A stretch of DNA of 64,000 nucleotides, taken from NCBI GenBank assembly GCA_003254905.1, contig QANU01109454.1, forward strand, positions 39,018 through 103,017, in the 5' to 3' direction. Position 1 is the first letter of the stretch, and the number at the start of each line of letters is the position of its first letter. Shown one piece after another: positions 41,458 through 53,070 of the stretch. The position numbers and the translations under genes are program-made. Under the pieces are notes generated by a model that searched no databases, was not told the origin of the DNA, and saw only the letters and a program-made list of their open reading frames with translations. Source of the stretch: Nissolia schottii (lineage: Eukaryota > Streptophyta > Magnoliopsida > Fabales > Fabaceae).

Positions 41458-42807
41458 CTAGAAAAGCTTGCTAGCAAACTCTTCACAAGCATTCTCTTCA
41501 TCTGAGGATGAAAATGCAGCAGCAAATTTCCTTAGTTCTGAGAGACTCCTACCTAACTGTAGACCTACTTTGATCTCAAGCAATTCCCCATTTTCCCTTC
41601 TATCAGGGTCTTGTTCATTCACATTCACCTCTATACTCTCCTCCATGAGCTTGAAGAACCCACTAGTTGCCCTATACAACTCAAACACCATCCCTACTTG
41701 TCCACCATGCTCTATTGTGTTAACAACACTAGCAAGGGCCCCACCAACAACACCAAGCATCACAGGCCAAGGTGCACCACTCACAGAGCCTAAACAAGCA
41801 GAACCAAACGCTGCAAGGCCAGTGAGTATTGGCCCTGAAACTGCAAGCACCTTGTTGAAGCTCAACACTTTATTCCCCAACCTCAAGTACTCAGCCATGT
41901 CCTTCTCTCTCAAGGCACTCACAATTGCTCTCATTTCCCCTTCCAACCTTTCATCCCATCCATTTTTATTCAATTTCCCAAACAGCCCTTCTCCTTGCTC
42001 TTGTTGAATTTGATGACATCTTTGCTTCTTGCTCTTGTTCCTATTAGGCCACCACACTGCTGGCTCCACATTCTGAGGGAACTTCTCAAGCATTGTCCCT
42101 AGCAAAGGAAGAGGGTAAGCCTTGTCCAAAGCCAACACTTTCTCCATTGCTTCACTGACATCAACTTCACTAGGATTTCCAAGAGAAGCCTTTGTTCTGA
42201 TTTCTCCATGAAGTTGTTTGAACAACCTGGCAGCATTTCTTTGCTCCTCAGCAAGCTGTGATGGCTGGATTCTGTTCATGACATAGAGCAATCCAGTTGC
42301 AGCCATGAAAAGGATTGTGGAGGAAACCTTCAAGGCCACAAGGGGTGCTCCAATTGGACTAGTGGCTGCAAGGCCAACCATGGTTGAAGCAGAGAGAGTG
42401 ATCATGTTAACCGATGTTAGCAGGAGGCAGCTCCAATTGTCACGCTGCGCCCCAACATTCTTGTGCATCTCAATTCTGTCTGCCACAATCTCCATGATCA
42501 TGTGAAGCTTGAAAACCTCCATGGACTTTTGAGCAGTGTTTCTTCTAGGTGGTGTATGGTTGTTAGTGTTATTATTGGAGCAGTGATGAGGGTCTTGTTT
42601 TTTGGTTGTGGTGGTGGTGGTGGATGATGAAGAGAAATTGTTTAGATAATCCAATTCTGCCACCAAACTTCTTGTGGGAGGAGGAAGCCTTTTTGGGTTG
42701 GAGTTTTTGGCCACCTGGATCTTCGGCACATTGATTGTGGCAGCAATTGATCTTGTACTGCAACACGAGAATGAAGAAACTCTGCTTGAGACCAGAAATG
42801 TTGCCAT
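41458..42807 (-). CDS. At4g22030-like family protein, paralogue 1 (most diverged, inverted)
   Basis: A single exon of 449 residues. The ATG at 42807 was chosen over an upstream in-frame codon (42906) because MATFLVSS begins the Ser-rich N-terminus shared by the paralogues. Layout: a Ser/Thr-rich leader that resembles a plastid transit peptide (residues 1-30), a short TINVPKI motif (24-30), a low-complexity Thr/Asn linker, then RIEMHKNVGAQRDNW (111-125), a hydrophobic stretch (about 132-178), RIQPSQLAEEQRNAARLFK, LALDKAYPLPLLG, a second hydrophobic stretch, and EHGGQVGMVFELYRATSGFF. It ends EEFASKLF. The family is often labelled 'probable F-box protein At4g22030', but no F-box was seen. Function unknown; organelle targeting and membrane contact are inference. 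It is the only copy on the minus strand. Confidence 0.9.
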   Translation of the reverse strand: MATFLVSSRVSSFSCCSTRSIAATINVPKIQVAKNSNPKRLPPPTRSLVAELDYLNNFSSSSTTTTTTKKQDPHHCSNNNTNNHTPPRRNTAQKSMEVFKLHMIMEIVADRIEMHKNVGAQRDNWSCLLLTSVNMITLSASTMVGLAATSPIGAPLVALKVSSTILFMAATGLLYVMNRIQPSQLAEEQRNAARLFKQLHGEIRTKASLGNPSEVDVSEAMEKVLALDKAYPLPLLGTMLEKFPQNVEPAVWWPNRNKSKKQRCHQIQQEQGEGLFGKLNKNGWDERLEGEMRAIVSALREKDMAEYLRLGNKVLSFNKVLAVSGPILTGLAAFGSACLGSVSGAPWPVMLGVVGGALASVVNTIEHGGQVGMVFELYRATSGFFKLMEESIEVNVNEQDPDRRENGELLEIKVGLQLGRSLSELRKFAAAFSSSDEENACEEFASKLF

Positions 42808-42927
42808 TGTGCTATTACCTTTTGCTGTTCTATGAATATGGTTAACTAATGGTTTAGTTTGTAAAGGGTTGTATTTGTATACTAGTTTGGAATTGGGTTG
42901 TGTCACATTCTCTTATGGCACATGCTA

Positions 42928-42942
42928 CATATATATATAAGG
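42928..42942 (-). promoter_or_regulatory. Putative TATA box of paralogue 1
   Basis: CCTTATATATATATG on the minus strand, about 120 bases before the start codon. Confidence 0.45.
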
Positions 42943-44852
42943 AGACCCGATGAGATTTCAAGTATCCCAAGAAAGGTTGAATGGGTTGTGAGCAGTGAAA
43001 TCTAATGGTAATGTTTTTCTAATTTTGGCTAACATCTCTGCTCCGAGTTCTCCCTCCTATTCTGACTTTCAAACAGACATAACGAGTAAACCTTGTAGAC
43101 CAATGAAAACACTTGTTAAATAAAATAACTGTAATAAATACTGTTCAACAATCTTTTGCAGAAATTATGGTGCAGATGTAATCAAAGTTTTTCTTTTTTT
43201 TTTCTTCTTTTGTACAAGAATTAATTCTATTACTAGCAGGATGTTCAATTTAAAATATTATAATTGTTTCTTCTCACACACGTTTTTTTTTTTTAAAATT
43301 TTAAACTTGAAACTTTTTACAAAATAGATAAACTTATCGGTCACTCAAGCAACGTATTGGTATTCACAAAGTTTTTGACTTTTTTTTCATAACTAAAATG
43401 AGTTTAATGACTTTGCAAAATACAAATAATAAACCCTTTGCTGAATGTTTTAATCAGCTTTTCGGACAAATCAACAACCATAATAATACCATAATAAATA
43501 ATATCTGCTAGAGAAAAACGTACACATAAGTCCACGAGAAACGATGTCACATGACTCTATTTAATATTTTAGTGCATGGCCATGCATTATTAATTAAAAA
43601 CAGTTTAACAGAAACTTAATACGTATAATTCAAGGTTCTTTCTTTACAATTTAGTGTTTCATTCACGTGGGTTGAGTAAATGTTTTTCTACTCTTGATGA
43701 CTGGAATGCCGCGGTTGTTCGGAGTTTATGTTATGATCTCTTTGAATTTGAAATGCTATCAAATATAACTCAAAATTTGCCCAAGTCAGAGGTTTCATTT
43801 TCTGACCAAACACAAAACACATAATCCTACGCATTATGATGAACATTTTTGAACAATAGAACCCATAGGTATTTTCCACGTTCACACCTCCATCACATTT
43901 TTCCATGTTGAATATTGGACTTCATTTTTCTTCGTAACCATTTGATTATTTTTTTTCATAATTTAATATATATATTTAACGTATAAAAAATATTAACTGA
44001 CTTAAATTTTTTAATAAAAAAGGTATAGCATATACCTTACAAGCCAAATTTTGGCTGTTACACTGAAATTCATATATTATAAGTATCACAAAATTTGAAC
44101 CATAATTAATAACAATTAAATTTTATTGAATTTTTTACTTGAATTTTAATGAATTCTTTAATGGAAATAGAAACGTGAGTACTATATTTAATATAATCAT
44201 AATATTTGTCTTGTATTAGATTCTTTTAAAATTGTTTTTCTTTAAAAAATAGAGTAAATTAACGATAGGACAAGTACTTTCTATATTATTATACCTCAAC
44301 TACTTCTCTATATATTCCAATTTCTAAATGAAGGCAAAGACTCTTATCTTGTCCATAATACACTCACTAACAACAAACAAGAAAGCCAATTCTAAAGCTA
44401 GAAACCTGAATTGAAGAGCCATTTCCCGTCACCTTTAAACAGAACATGTGCCATCTCTACTTCTCAAGTCTCAACACAAATTTTGGCATCACCACACTAT
44501 TATGATAAAACCTTAATAATAAAGTTATCTTATAGACTTTATCAAGCATCATATACTGCTAATCATCCTGGAATTTTTATTTCTTTTATAATAAAAAAAA
44601 CACTTCTCTAGAATGAAGCAAGAGTGTTGCTTAATTAATGATGTGCCTCCAATATCAATTGCCATTAAAATCTGAGGATAAAATTAACCAACTTCTGCAT
44701 TTACCAGCACCAGCCATTAACAAACTAAAAGATCCTTTCAAAATATTATTAACTTTGAAAGATAGGTCTTCCGAAATCCCAAGTAATACCCTCATAGCAT
44801 TATCATCTTACTTGGAAGACCTTTTAGGCTTTCACTATAAATCTTATGTACT
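42943..44852. other. Intergenic between paralogue 1 and the PMP22-like gene
   Basis: AT-rich DNA. The left part is upstream of paralogue 1 and the right part should hold the 3' UTR of the PMP22-like gene. No coding region was recognised. Confidence 0.5.
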
Positions 44853-47682
44853 TCAGGGGGCTTTAATCAATACCATGGACCGTGCTCTTAGGTTCAAGAA
44901 TATTCCCCTGAAATAAAGTAACACACATAATTAATGATCTCAAATTGTTCACTGTTTTACCAAATGATGATGAAGGAAAATAGAGGGAAAGACAAACAAG
45001 AAACATGTACCAGCAAAATGCAACTAGGCTTTGGAAAACAACACGGAAATGGAGAGGCATGTATTTGTGATTTATGAACCCCACAATAGGCCAGAACTGC
45101 AGTCCAATTCATTAGAGGCTCAAAAGTGAGTATTTTATTTTATTTTTTTGAAAAAGAGAGTAGTATTCAGTGAATCCTGTTATTTTCCACAATGGTAATT
45201 GAAGATTTTTACCGTCCATGCTGTGTACTGCACTGACGGATAGTCCTTCTTAACTTTCGCTTTCACATGTATCCAGGGTCGACCTGCATTCAACTTTGTT
45301 TTAATCAAAAACATAACTACCAGCAAGGTATGCCAGTTTACACAGTTTTATTTTTTATTTTTTATTTTTCTTTTCCAGAACTAAATAGTTGGCCAAATTA
45401 TTCTATTTGACCACATTTTCCACATGTATCTGACTATGTGTATATCCACGTTGAGAAAGGACAAACCTTCAATAACTAATCCATAGTAAATCATGAAGAG
45501 TAAATTGTTCAAAGGAGAAGATGTCAACTGTTCAATCACAACCTGAAACCCCAAATAGATAAAGAAGAAACAATTAAAAACGGATAAGTTGTTTCTTATC
45601 TTTTCTCGCTTATAGTGCATTTGGAATATCTAACTTAATCCAATTATAAACCAATTCTTGTATGAAATGTAATATAGGAAAGATAGAGTTGTATTCAATT
45701 CATTTGCAAAGTACCACTTTGGATAGGATTTGTTACAATCTCATTTCAAATGAATTATTTTCAGTTCTGTAGTTGAAATGTTCCAAACACTGGATAATAA
45801 ATTAGTTGGGTGCTCATGCTGTAAATATTGTAATAAAAGCATACTCGTGTGATGACACAAATGCTAGCCATAATGGTGGGATTCAGGTCGTGAAGATAAG
45901 ATAAAACAGAAGGTTTGCAGTTTCACCTTCTTGGCTACAGTTATTGTATCTCTCTTCCCTTTGAAAATTTTATCCAATATTATATGAAAGAAGTGTCCAA
46001 AGGGTCCAAGAAAACCAGCTCCAAAAATCTGCATGCAATAAACGATTAATGTGAGAATAAAGTGGCATGCTACTTTATTTTATTCAGCAACTAGTCAAAT
46101 TACTCTTATTTTCTGTCAAAACTTCTGGCAAATTTTTGCTCAATGTGTATAAGCATTACTTAGCAACAAGAAAAAGCATAAACCAAAGCATAAACCAGTA
46201 AACCAGAAAAAAGAAGAAAAAAACAATAAACCATTCAACACTGATAATAGTTGAAAATAAAGATTTAAGCAAGTGGTACCGGAATCTGTAGCTAGTTCTT
46301 TATTTTTTATTTTTATTTTTTTGTATTCACAACTTTATAGGTACTCTCACACCCAAAAGGTGACCCTAATCCTCACTTAAAGTATCCCTCCCCACAACTT
46401 GTTTCAAGCACAATTCTTGGTTTGTTCGTTCCAGGCCTCCACCTTACTTACCATCGGAGCCATCCTATCGTGGCTATTTCTATACATTTATGCACGGAAC
46501 AATTTAATAAAATTGAGTGGACCTAACCTAACTCTACTCCAAAAGCTAGCTGAAAGGGGAAGAGTTATCCAAGTTATTACAAAGGCTATCTTGGTCATAT
46601 TGCTAACCAATGTGAGACTCAACATACCTCTCACAACCAGGACTAGACACCTAGAGTGTAAAATTTGTAGCACTAGACATCCTCGGGTGACCCAACATAA
46701 AGTGGATAGGCTCTGATACATACTATATCTGAGTGAATCTAACTCAAGCACAAAAGCTAGCTCAAGCGGAAAGTTGCCTCATATATCATAAAGGTTATTT
46801 TGTCATATATCTCATGAGGGACTGAACAAAATCCATTTATCCATCAAAAGAGTGATTAATGATATTGAGCAGGAAATGTAAATTTTTCTTTGGATGAAGT
46901 TTCAAAAGGAAAAATTAAGCCCATTTCAGCATTTTTACACACCGCTTTACAACATATAGGCCAAATTTTTTCTTCAATGTTTTTATTATCTATTCTATCT
47001 TACTCTAGCCTATCCTCAATATTCTAATAGTTTCTCTTCAACATGAATATTAAAAGGATAGAAGGTTACTGATTGAGTAAATTCTCAGCTTAGTCCATGA
47101 AATTGTAAACACAGGTCACAACAGTCCATGACCCGAGGAAATTTCTTTTAAGTTCCTAATATTGTATTGAGCAATCAAATTAATCCCCAACATTTTATTC
47201 TTGTTAGTGAAATTAATCCTGACATTATATTCCTATTAGTCAAATTAGTGCCTATTTGAGACAGGAAATGAGTTAAAAACTGAAAAGGAAAAGGAGCTCA
47301 CCACTTTGAGAAGGACTCGTTTCAACTGAAGTTTCTGTATCCCAGTAAGCTTCTGAGACACTAAGTCGCTGATGGCGGACAACACCCCTGCTGTGATCAC
47401 CTAGTTGTGAAGCAAGTGACAAACATGCATTAGCCACATTGAATTTGTGTGNAGGGGTTAATTGATTGAAATTGAAACCAGATAAACCCCATCACCAATC
47501 TAATACCTGAATCGTCAAAAGGGTCAACGAAAATGGATGCAAAAATCAAGCCGATACAAAGGAAATTGAAAGCGAGATAAGTGCAGAAAACAAACGAAGA
47601 AGAGGGAAACCTTGGTTCTCAAAGGGTGTCGCTGGAGCTGCTTCAGGTACTTGTTCAGTCCATTCTTGGCTAAAGATCCCAT
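44853..47682 (-). CDS. PMP22: Peroxisomal membrane protein, PMP22/Mpv17 family
   Basis: Seven exons on the minus strand, all with GT..AG borders and consistent phases: 47682-47611, 47400-47302, 46028-45927, 45542-45467, 45283-45213, 45096-45011 and 44907-44853; 186 residues. The gene is easy to miss because every exon is 55-102 bases. Recognisable blocks in order: MGSLAKNGLNKYLKQLQRHP, VITAGVLSAISDLVSQKLTG, IQKLQLKRVLLKV, GFLGPFGHFFHIILDKIF, EQLTSSPLNNLLFMIYYG, VIEGRPWIHVKAKVKKDYPS, VQYTAWTFWPIVGFINHKYM and PLHFRVVFQSLVAFCWGIFL, followed by NLRARSM. These match plant PMP22 along its whole length (usual size about 190). The protein should be a four-span membrane protein of the peroxisome; a role in membrane permeability is inferred from the family. 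Intron 2 (1.27 kb) carries an old repeat and one unresolved N. Confidence 0.94.
46300..46850. repeat. Degenerate dispersed repeat in intron 2 of the PMP22-like gene
   Basis: The segment includes CCAAAAGCTAGCTGAAAGG (46538-46556) and a related ACAAAAGCTAGCTCAAGCGG (46750-46769), each followed by similar text (GTTATT..AAAGG.TAT.TTG.TCATAT). The sequence is richer in C than the rest of the intron. It looks like an old LTR or transposon piece; class and ends were not determined. Confidence 0.4.
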
Positions 47683-49284
47683 CTTTGCTCCTTCGACCCT
47701 CTTTTGTTTCACTCTGCTCGAAACACGCTGCGTTGTTGGTCTGTGGCATGTGAAAATATGCGAGGCTATGTTTGTGTGGCTCCTTTCCAAAAATATCTCT
47801 CTCCCCCGAATTGGAGGACACGACACTAATCAATGTAGGTGTTGGGCAACATTGACATTCTCGTATAATTGCTTTTCTCTCGTGCATGTTATTTATGTGA
47901 CTATTATCTCTAGTTTTTGTTACAGTCTGTTATTTAGCCATTATTGTAGGCCTTTTGGTTTAGTTTGGTTGTTTTTGTTCACTTTGTTGCCGCTTCCCAA
48001 ATTCCCAATTCTAGATCCCTTCGCTACTAGCTTGTAATTGTTGGAATTTTCTGTTTTGACAATTGAGACTGCATCTGTAACAAAGATTCGGGTCCGGTAG
48101 CTAAAATGGATCAACTAGGAGCTTAGAAATAGAAAGCTTCCTTTGGATTTGGCAAATGAAATGGTTGAAAATTCAGCCCTGATCCATTTCAAAAAAGGCC
48201 TGTATAAGCCCAACCCTATATGAAAATCACCTTAATATTCTTCTTGATGGGGTGTTGGGTGTAATGCGTGAAGTCTATGTTTGACTTGTGCGTATGAGAT
48301 AAGAGGGATTCTTGTATAAATTTAGTATATTTAGCTTAAGTATCTTGAACTAGTAAAGTATAAAGACATCATCAATCCTTATTTAAAAAAAATGTTGTGA
48401 TTAAATAGTTTTCTTTAGTTAGCCGAGTGTGCTTAAATTAACTTGATATGGGAGTCTCTTGTTGCAAATATATGTTTACAATTCAACTTGATGGTCGACT
48501 TTATACAATGTAGAAAACTATTAAATATATAATGCATTTATAATAATATTATTCTTTATGCTCATAGGTGTATAAGGATTTTTATTTCCTTAACTTGATT
48601 GTAGTTTCGCGTGATGTCATTCCCAAGTAGAATGCAAGTAAATTTTTGCATTTCTTTATGCCACTAAAAAAAATCAAAATGTGCCTCGTTTATCTTAATT
48701 CAACCTTAATTGAAAATGTCAAATCCAAATTAATTGAGGTTTGATTTGGTGGTAAGAGATTAGTCTACCACAATTTAAATCTCAACCAGCACAGGCATCC
48801 ATATTTACAAAGAACTATATTTTCTAAATGTTTAAGCTATTAAACAAACACAATGAAATAATTTTATATTTAATAAAAGTGCCATTTTTGAGTCTACAAT
48901 TTGATGAGTTGCCAATTTGTCAAAACTAAAATTTCAATCCTAAACTTGAATGAAAGGGATTGAAGAAGGAAAACACAAAATGATGGACATATATTCTTAC
49001 GTCCTGACTTTGTATAAATCACACTCCGTACGTTATTTAATGAATATAGGGCAACCGCCAACTAGGAGGGAGTTGGTGGCTTTGCTTGAATGTTGAAAGG
49101 GGGAAGCATGGGGCTGAATTTTATTTAGGAGAGGGTCAACAAATAAACCAGGTCTACCCTCATACATGGATGAGTCATATATTTGACTTCTTCTTCCCAT
49201 TTGCACATACGTGTGTGTGTATATATATATATATAGACAGAGCATAGAATCCTCATCTACTAAATCCGCAATTAAAAATCTCTC
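47683..49284. other. Intergenic between PMP22-like gene and paralogue 2
   Basis: The left 200-300 bases are the likely 5' UTR and promoter of the PMP22-like gene (minus strand). The middle is AT-rich without genes. The right end is the promoter of paralogue 2. Confidence 0.5.
49221..49236 (+). promoter_or_regulatory. Putative TATA region of paralogue 2
   Basis: An (AT)8 run, ATATATATATATATAT, followed by AGACAGAGC, ends about 50 bases before the start codon. Confidence 0.45.
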
Positions 49285-50556
49285 ATGGCTTCCCTTCAAA
49301 TCTCTTCTTCATGTTCTTCTATGAGGACAATCCACTCTGCTATCCACATCCCAAAACTCCCAAGAGTTCTGCCTTCTTCGGTTCCACAATTACCAAAACA
49401 AAAGCTGGCTCATGAATTTAACGGATCCGCTCATATACAAAACAATGTCCTCACTGCCACACAAACACACAAAGATATTGATGGTTTATGCAAACCAAAC
49501 ATAGACAACAAGGTAGTCACTATTCAACTCTATGCGATTCTGGAGGAAGTAGCTGACAGAGTTGAAATGCACCACAACATTGGGGAGCAGCGTGATAACT
49601 GGAACACCCTTCTCTTGAACTCCATCAACATGATCACTCTCACCGCCACAACCATGACCGGTATTGCGGCCGCCACTGGCGGCGCACCCCTTTTCGCCCT
49701 GAAACTATCTTCTGCTCTCTTGTTTTCTGCGGCTGCAGGGTTGCTGCTGGTGATGAACAAGATCCAGCCATCACAACTCGCCGAGGAACAGAGAAACGCT
49801 ACTAGATTGTTCAAGCAGCTTCAGAATCAAATCCAAACCAAAATTGCCCTTGGAAATGTTAGTGAGGAAGATGTGAAGGGTGCAATGGAGAAAGTTTTGG
49901 CACTTGACAAGGCTTATCCGCTTCCCCTGTTAGGTGCCATGATCGAAAAATACCCTTGGAGATTCGAAGGCGCTGTTTGGTGGCCAGAAAGTCAGTTCCA
50001 AAGGAGATCAAAGAGCAATCATAATAACAATAATAAGAGAATGGGAAAGTCGAATAACGGATGGAGTGAAGAGCTAGAAATGGAGATGAGGGAGGTTGTT
50101 GAAGTGGTGAAGAGTAAAGACAGCGAGGACTATGAAAGGCTTGGTAACACTGCTTTGAAGATCAACAAGGCTCTGGCCATTGCAGGGCCGCTACTCACTG
50201 GCGTTGCAGCTGTGGGGTCCACATTTGTTGGGAATGGCTCCATGGCTGCACTAGTTCCCCTCATGGCTGGGGCATTGGCTGCGGCTGTTAATGCTTTCGA
50301 GCATGGAGGGCAAGTGGGGATGGTGTTCGAAATGTACAGAAACTCTGCTGGATTCTTCAACATGTTGGAAGCTTCAATTGAATCAACTTTGGAAGAGACA
50401 GATTTGGAGACAAGAGAAAATGGGCAACTCTTTGAGATGAAGATGGCTTTGAAATTGGGGAGAAGCTTGTCACAGCTGCGGGAACTTGCATCTAAATCAG
50501 CTTCCTGTCGTATCCAAGGAATTGATATGGACGAGTTTGCAAGCAACTTGTTCTAG
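49285..50556 (+). CDS. At4g22030-like family protein, paralogue 2
   Basis: A single exon of 423 residues starting MASLQISSSCSS at the first ATG after the TATA region. Ser-rich leader (1-16), then SAIHIPKLPR (18-27), the short motif kept in all four copies. The conserved core has RVEMHHNIGEQRDNW (92-106), a hydrophobic double stretch (115-157, with AATGG in the turn), MNKIQPSQLAEEQRNATR (157-174), LALDKAYPLPLLGAM (205-219), FEGAVWWPE (227-235), a charged, Asn-rich linker, NNGWSEELEMEMREVVEVV, a second hydrophobic double stretch (295-337), and FEHGGQVGMVFEMYRNSAGF (338-357). It ends DEFASNLF. Two helical hairpins plus a transit-like leader suggest an organelle membrane-associated protein; that is inference. 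No F-box was seen. Closest neighbour is paralogue 3. Confidence 0.92.
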   Translation: MASLQISSSCSSMRTIHSAIHIPKLPRVLPSSVPQLPKQKLAHEFNGSAHIQNNVLTATQTHKDIDGLCKPNIDNKVVTIQLYAILEEVADRVEMHHNIGEQRDNWNTLLLNSINMITLTATTMTGIAAATGGAPLFALKLSSALLFSAAAGLLLVMNKIQPSQLAEEQRNATRLFKQLQNQIQTKIALGNVSEEDVKGAMEKVLALDKAYPLPLLGAMIEKYPWRFEGAVWWPESQFQRRSKSNHNNNNKRMGKSNNGWSEELEMEMREVVEVVKSKDSEDYERLGNTALKINKALAIAGPLLTGVAAVGSTFVGNGSMAALVPLMAGALAAAVNAFEHGGQVGMVFEMYRNSAGFFNMLEASIESTLEETDLETRENGQLFEMKMALKLGRSLSQLRELASKSASCRIQGIDMDEFASNLF

Positions 50557-52651
50557 CTAGGATATATGGACTTATAACACATTATTCTTTTGTTCTTTCA
50601 TTTCATTTGTATAGTCCAATGGCATAAACATTTTTTAACTTGACTATTTGATTCAGTACTGACCTCTTCATAGTTGCTTTTCACATGTATGCTTGTGGTA
50701 ATACAAAAACTTAATTTTATTCTCTGAATTGTTTTTATCTTTAGTTTACTCTTTGCATTTGATTATTATTATGCATGCAATTCTATGCCAATTAATTCCT
50801 AAATTTGCACAACTATAGTTACATATTTTCTTTTATAATTTTAAACTTAGTATAGATTTAGCAAGCACATAATGGGTTAGAGAGGTAGGCACCTATTCTC
50901 CTTAACTTATGTTCTTAAGTTAGAGTTCTAAATAAGTAATAATTAGTGTTGGGAGAGTCATATCCCTTTTCTGGAACTTCAAATACTCGAATAGTCTCTA
51001 AGAATTAAAATTAGAATCATGTTTTTATGACAAGTTAATTAATTTGACTACTTGTAGATGATTACATTCACAAAAGTGTGGAGTTTATATTAAACTCTTT
51101 CATGGAGGACATTGTGTCTTTGTGATTGTAGTTGTCCAATAATTATCAAATCAGGTTATCATAATATTATTTTTCTTAAAATTATGGTCAATTTTTCCTT
51201 ATGAACTTATGTGCTCAACGATTTTTAGGGAACTGGTTTGTTTGTAATAAAGACTTATGATGAACCCACATTTTTAATTACTTCTCATAGACTATTGAAA
51301 GTGTTTCATTTCTGGACGAATTTTCCTGGTTATATTCTCACCAATGACCAATACCAATAGAGAGTTTAATCGTTCTATATCCATGCCAAAAATAAATTAT
51401 TTCGATTAGATTTATTATTATGTGGTTTATAAAAAAAATATTATAATGTGTTGCCAAATGTGATATTTTATTGATATTAATTATAAAGTGGGTTCTATAT
51501 ATGACATAAATAAATAAGAAATTAATGACAAAAAATCATGCTTAATAACACATAAAAAATTTAGTTAAGATAATTCATTTTCTCTTGTATATATATAAGT
51601 CATATGCATGTGTCGTCATACATATATTTTCGTTATTGATTTGATGCAATGTACGAGAGTTTACTCATATATATGCACGTGTCTTCATACATTTTCATTG
51701 TTAATTTGATGCAATACACGAGAGTTTATTTACGAAAAAAAATACGAGTCTATGCACATGTCTTCATATATTTTCATTAGAAAAATGTTTGGAAGATGTT
51801 AGATATCAACCTACTAATTCTTATGAATTATACTTGACAATTTGTTTCTCTTTATTTTATTTTTAAAAAATGTCAAATGACATTCATAAAAGTGAGTAAG
51901 TTAAATTAAGTCTCCTAAGCATTACTCTTTTCATTATTAATTTGATGCAATATATTTTTTTTTCGATTACTAAGAGATGTCTGTTGCCAACAGTAACTAA
52001 TATCCTTTCATAAAATCATCAAAGTAAGTATCTCTCTTTTAACAAAGCCGACATTTTTCTATACACATTGCTAAAAATTGAATCATTGACTAAATGTTTA
52101 AGAAACTCAAATATCTATAAAAATGTACTGAGCTTTGGGGGTAATGCAATATATGTTTGACTTTTAATTTAGTTTTTATTTTAAAATATATAACTTTGAC
52201 TCTTATTGTAGCACATATTTTCATATGGCAAATTTTTATATACCATATCCCATGCATATACGTATTTGCTTATTCAGTTTTAAATAAACATTATTCTTCA
52301 TTTATGATATCATTATAATATTTTTAAAGTGGGGCATTGGCTCTTAATTAAATGAGAAATACTCGAGTCTCTCGTATATTAAAAATAAATCATTGGTATT
52401 CCATTCAAGACAAAAGTCATGTTGTTCCATTCTTAATTTGATATTTCCAATTTTGTGTGCTATATATAGTTGTTTTTTTCTTCACTTTTACTATAATTTT
52501 TAAAATGATATCACTCATATGTCAGATTGTAAATTGAAAAAGTAAGATTTTTGTTCTCGTAACACCTACAAATTTAAATATAGTCAATAACATTATATTG
52601 AAGAAGTAAAATGTGGTATACAAAGTGAAATAGAAAGGAAAAAAAAAAAAA
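50557..52651. other. Intergenic between paralogues 2 and 3
   Basis: Very AT-rich DNA with no gene. Short repeated phrases occur at 51600-51790 (variants of GATGCAATRYACGAGAGTTTA and ATATATTTTCRTT), suggesting an old local duplication. The right end runs into poly-A and the gap. Confidence 0.5.
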
Positions 52652-53005
52652 NNNNNNNNNNNNNNNNNNNNNNNNNNNNNNNNNNNNNNNNNNNNNNNNN
52701 NNNNNNNNNNNNNNNNNNNNNNNNNNNNNNNNNNNNNNNNNNNNNNNNNNNNNNNNNNNNNNNNNNNNNNNNNNNNNNNNNNNNNNNNNNNNNNNNNNNN
52801 NNNNNNNNNNNNNNNNNNNNNNNNNNNNNNNNNNNNNNNNNNNNNNNNNNNNNNNNNNNNNNNNNNNNNNNNNNNNNNNNNNNNNNNNNNNNNNNNNNNN
52901 NNNNNNNNNNNNNNNNNNNNNNNNNNNNNNNNNNNNNNNNNNNNNNNNNNNNNNNNNNNNNNNNNNNNNNNNNNNNNNNNNNNNNNNNNNNNNNNNNNNN
53001 NNNNN
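52652..53005. other. Assembly gap (354 N)
   Basis: Unknown sequence between a run of A and a run of C. It removes most of the promoter of paralogue 3, whose start codon is only 65 bases further. Confidence 0.99.
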
Positions 53006-53070
53006 CCCCCACCCCCAAAAAAAAAAAAACACATCCATCTTCCAAACAAAGCCACAATTTCTGATCTATC

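Noticed and set aside
42808-42906. Upstream in-frame start for paralogue 1 (33 extra residues)
   Set aside because: The added residues have no match in the other paralogues, and the later ATG gives the shared Ser-rich leader.
45615-45795. Possible small MITE in intron 3 of the PMP22-like gene (AGTGCATTTGGAATAT and inverted AGTGTTTGGAACAT)
   Set aside because: The inverted ends are short and imperfect and no target duplication could be fixed.
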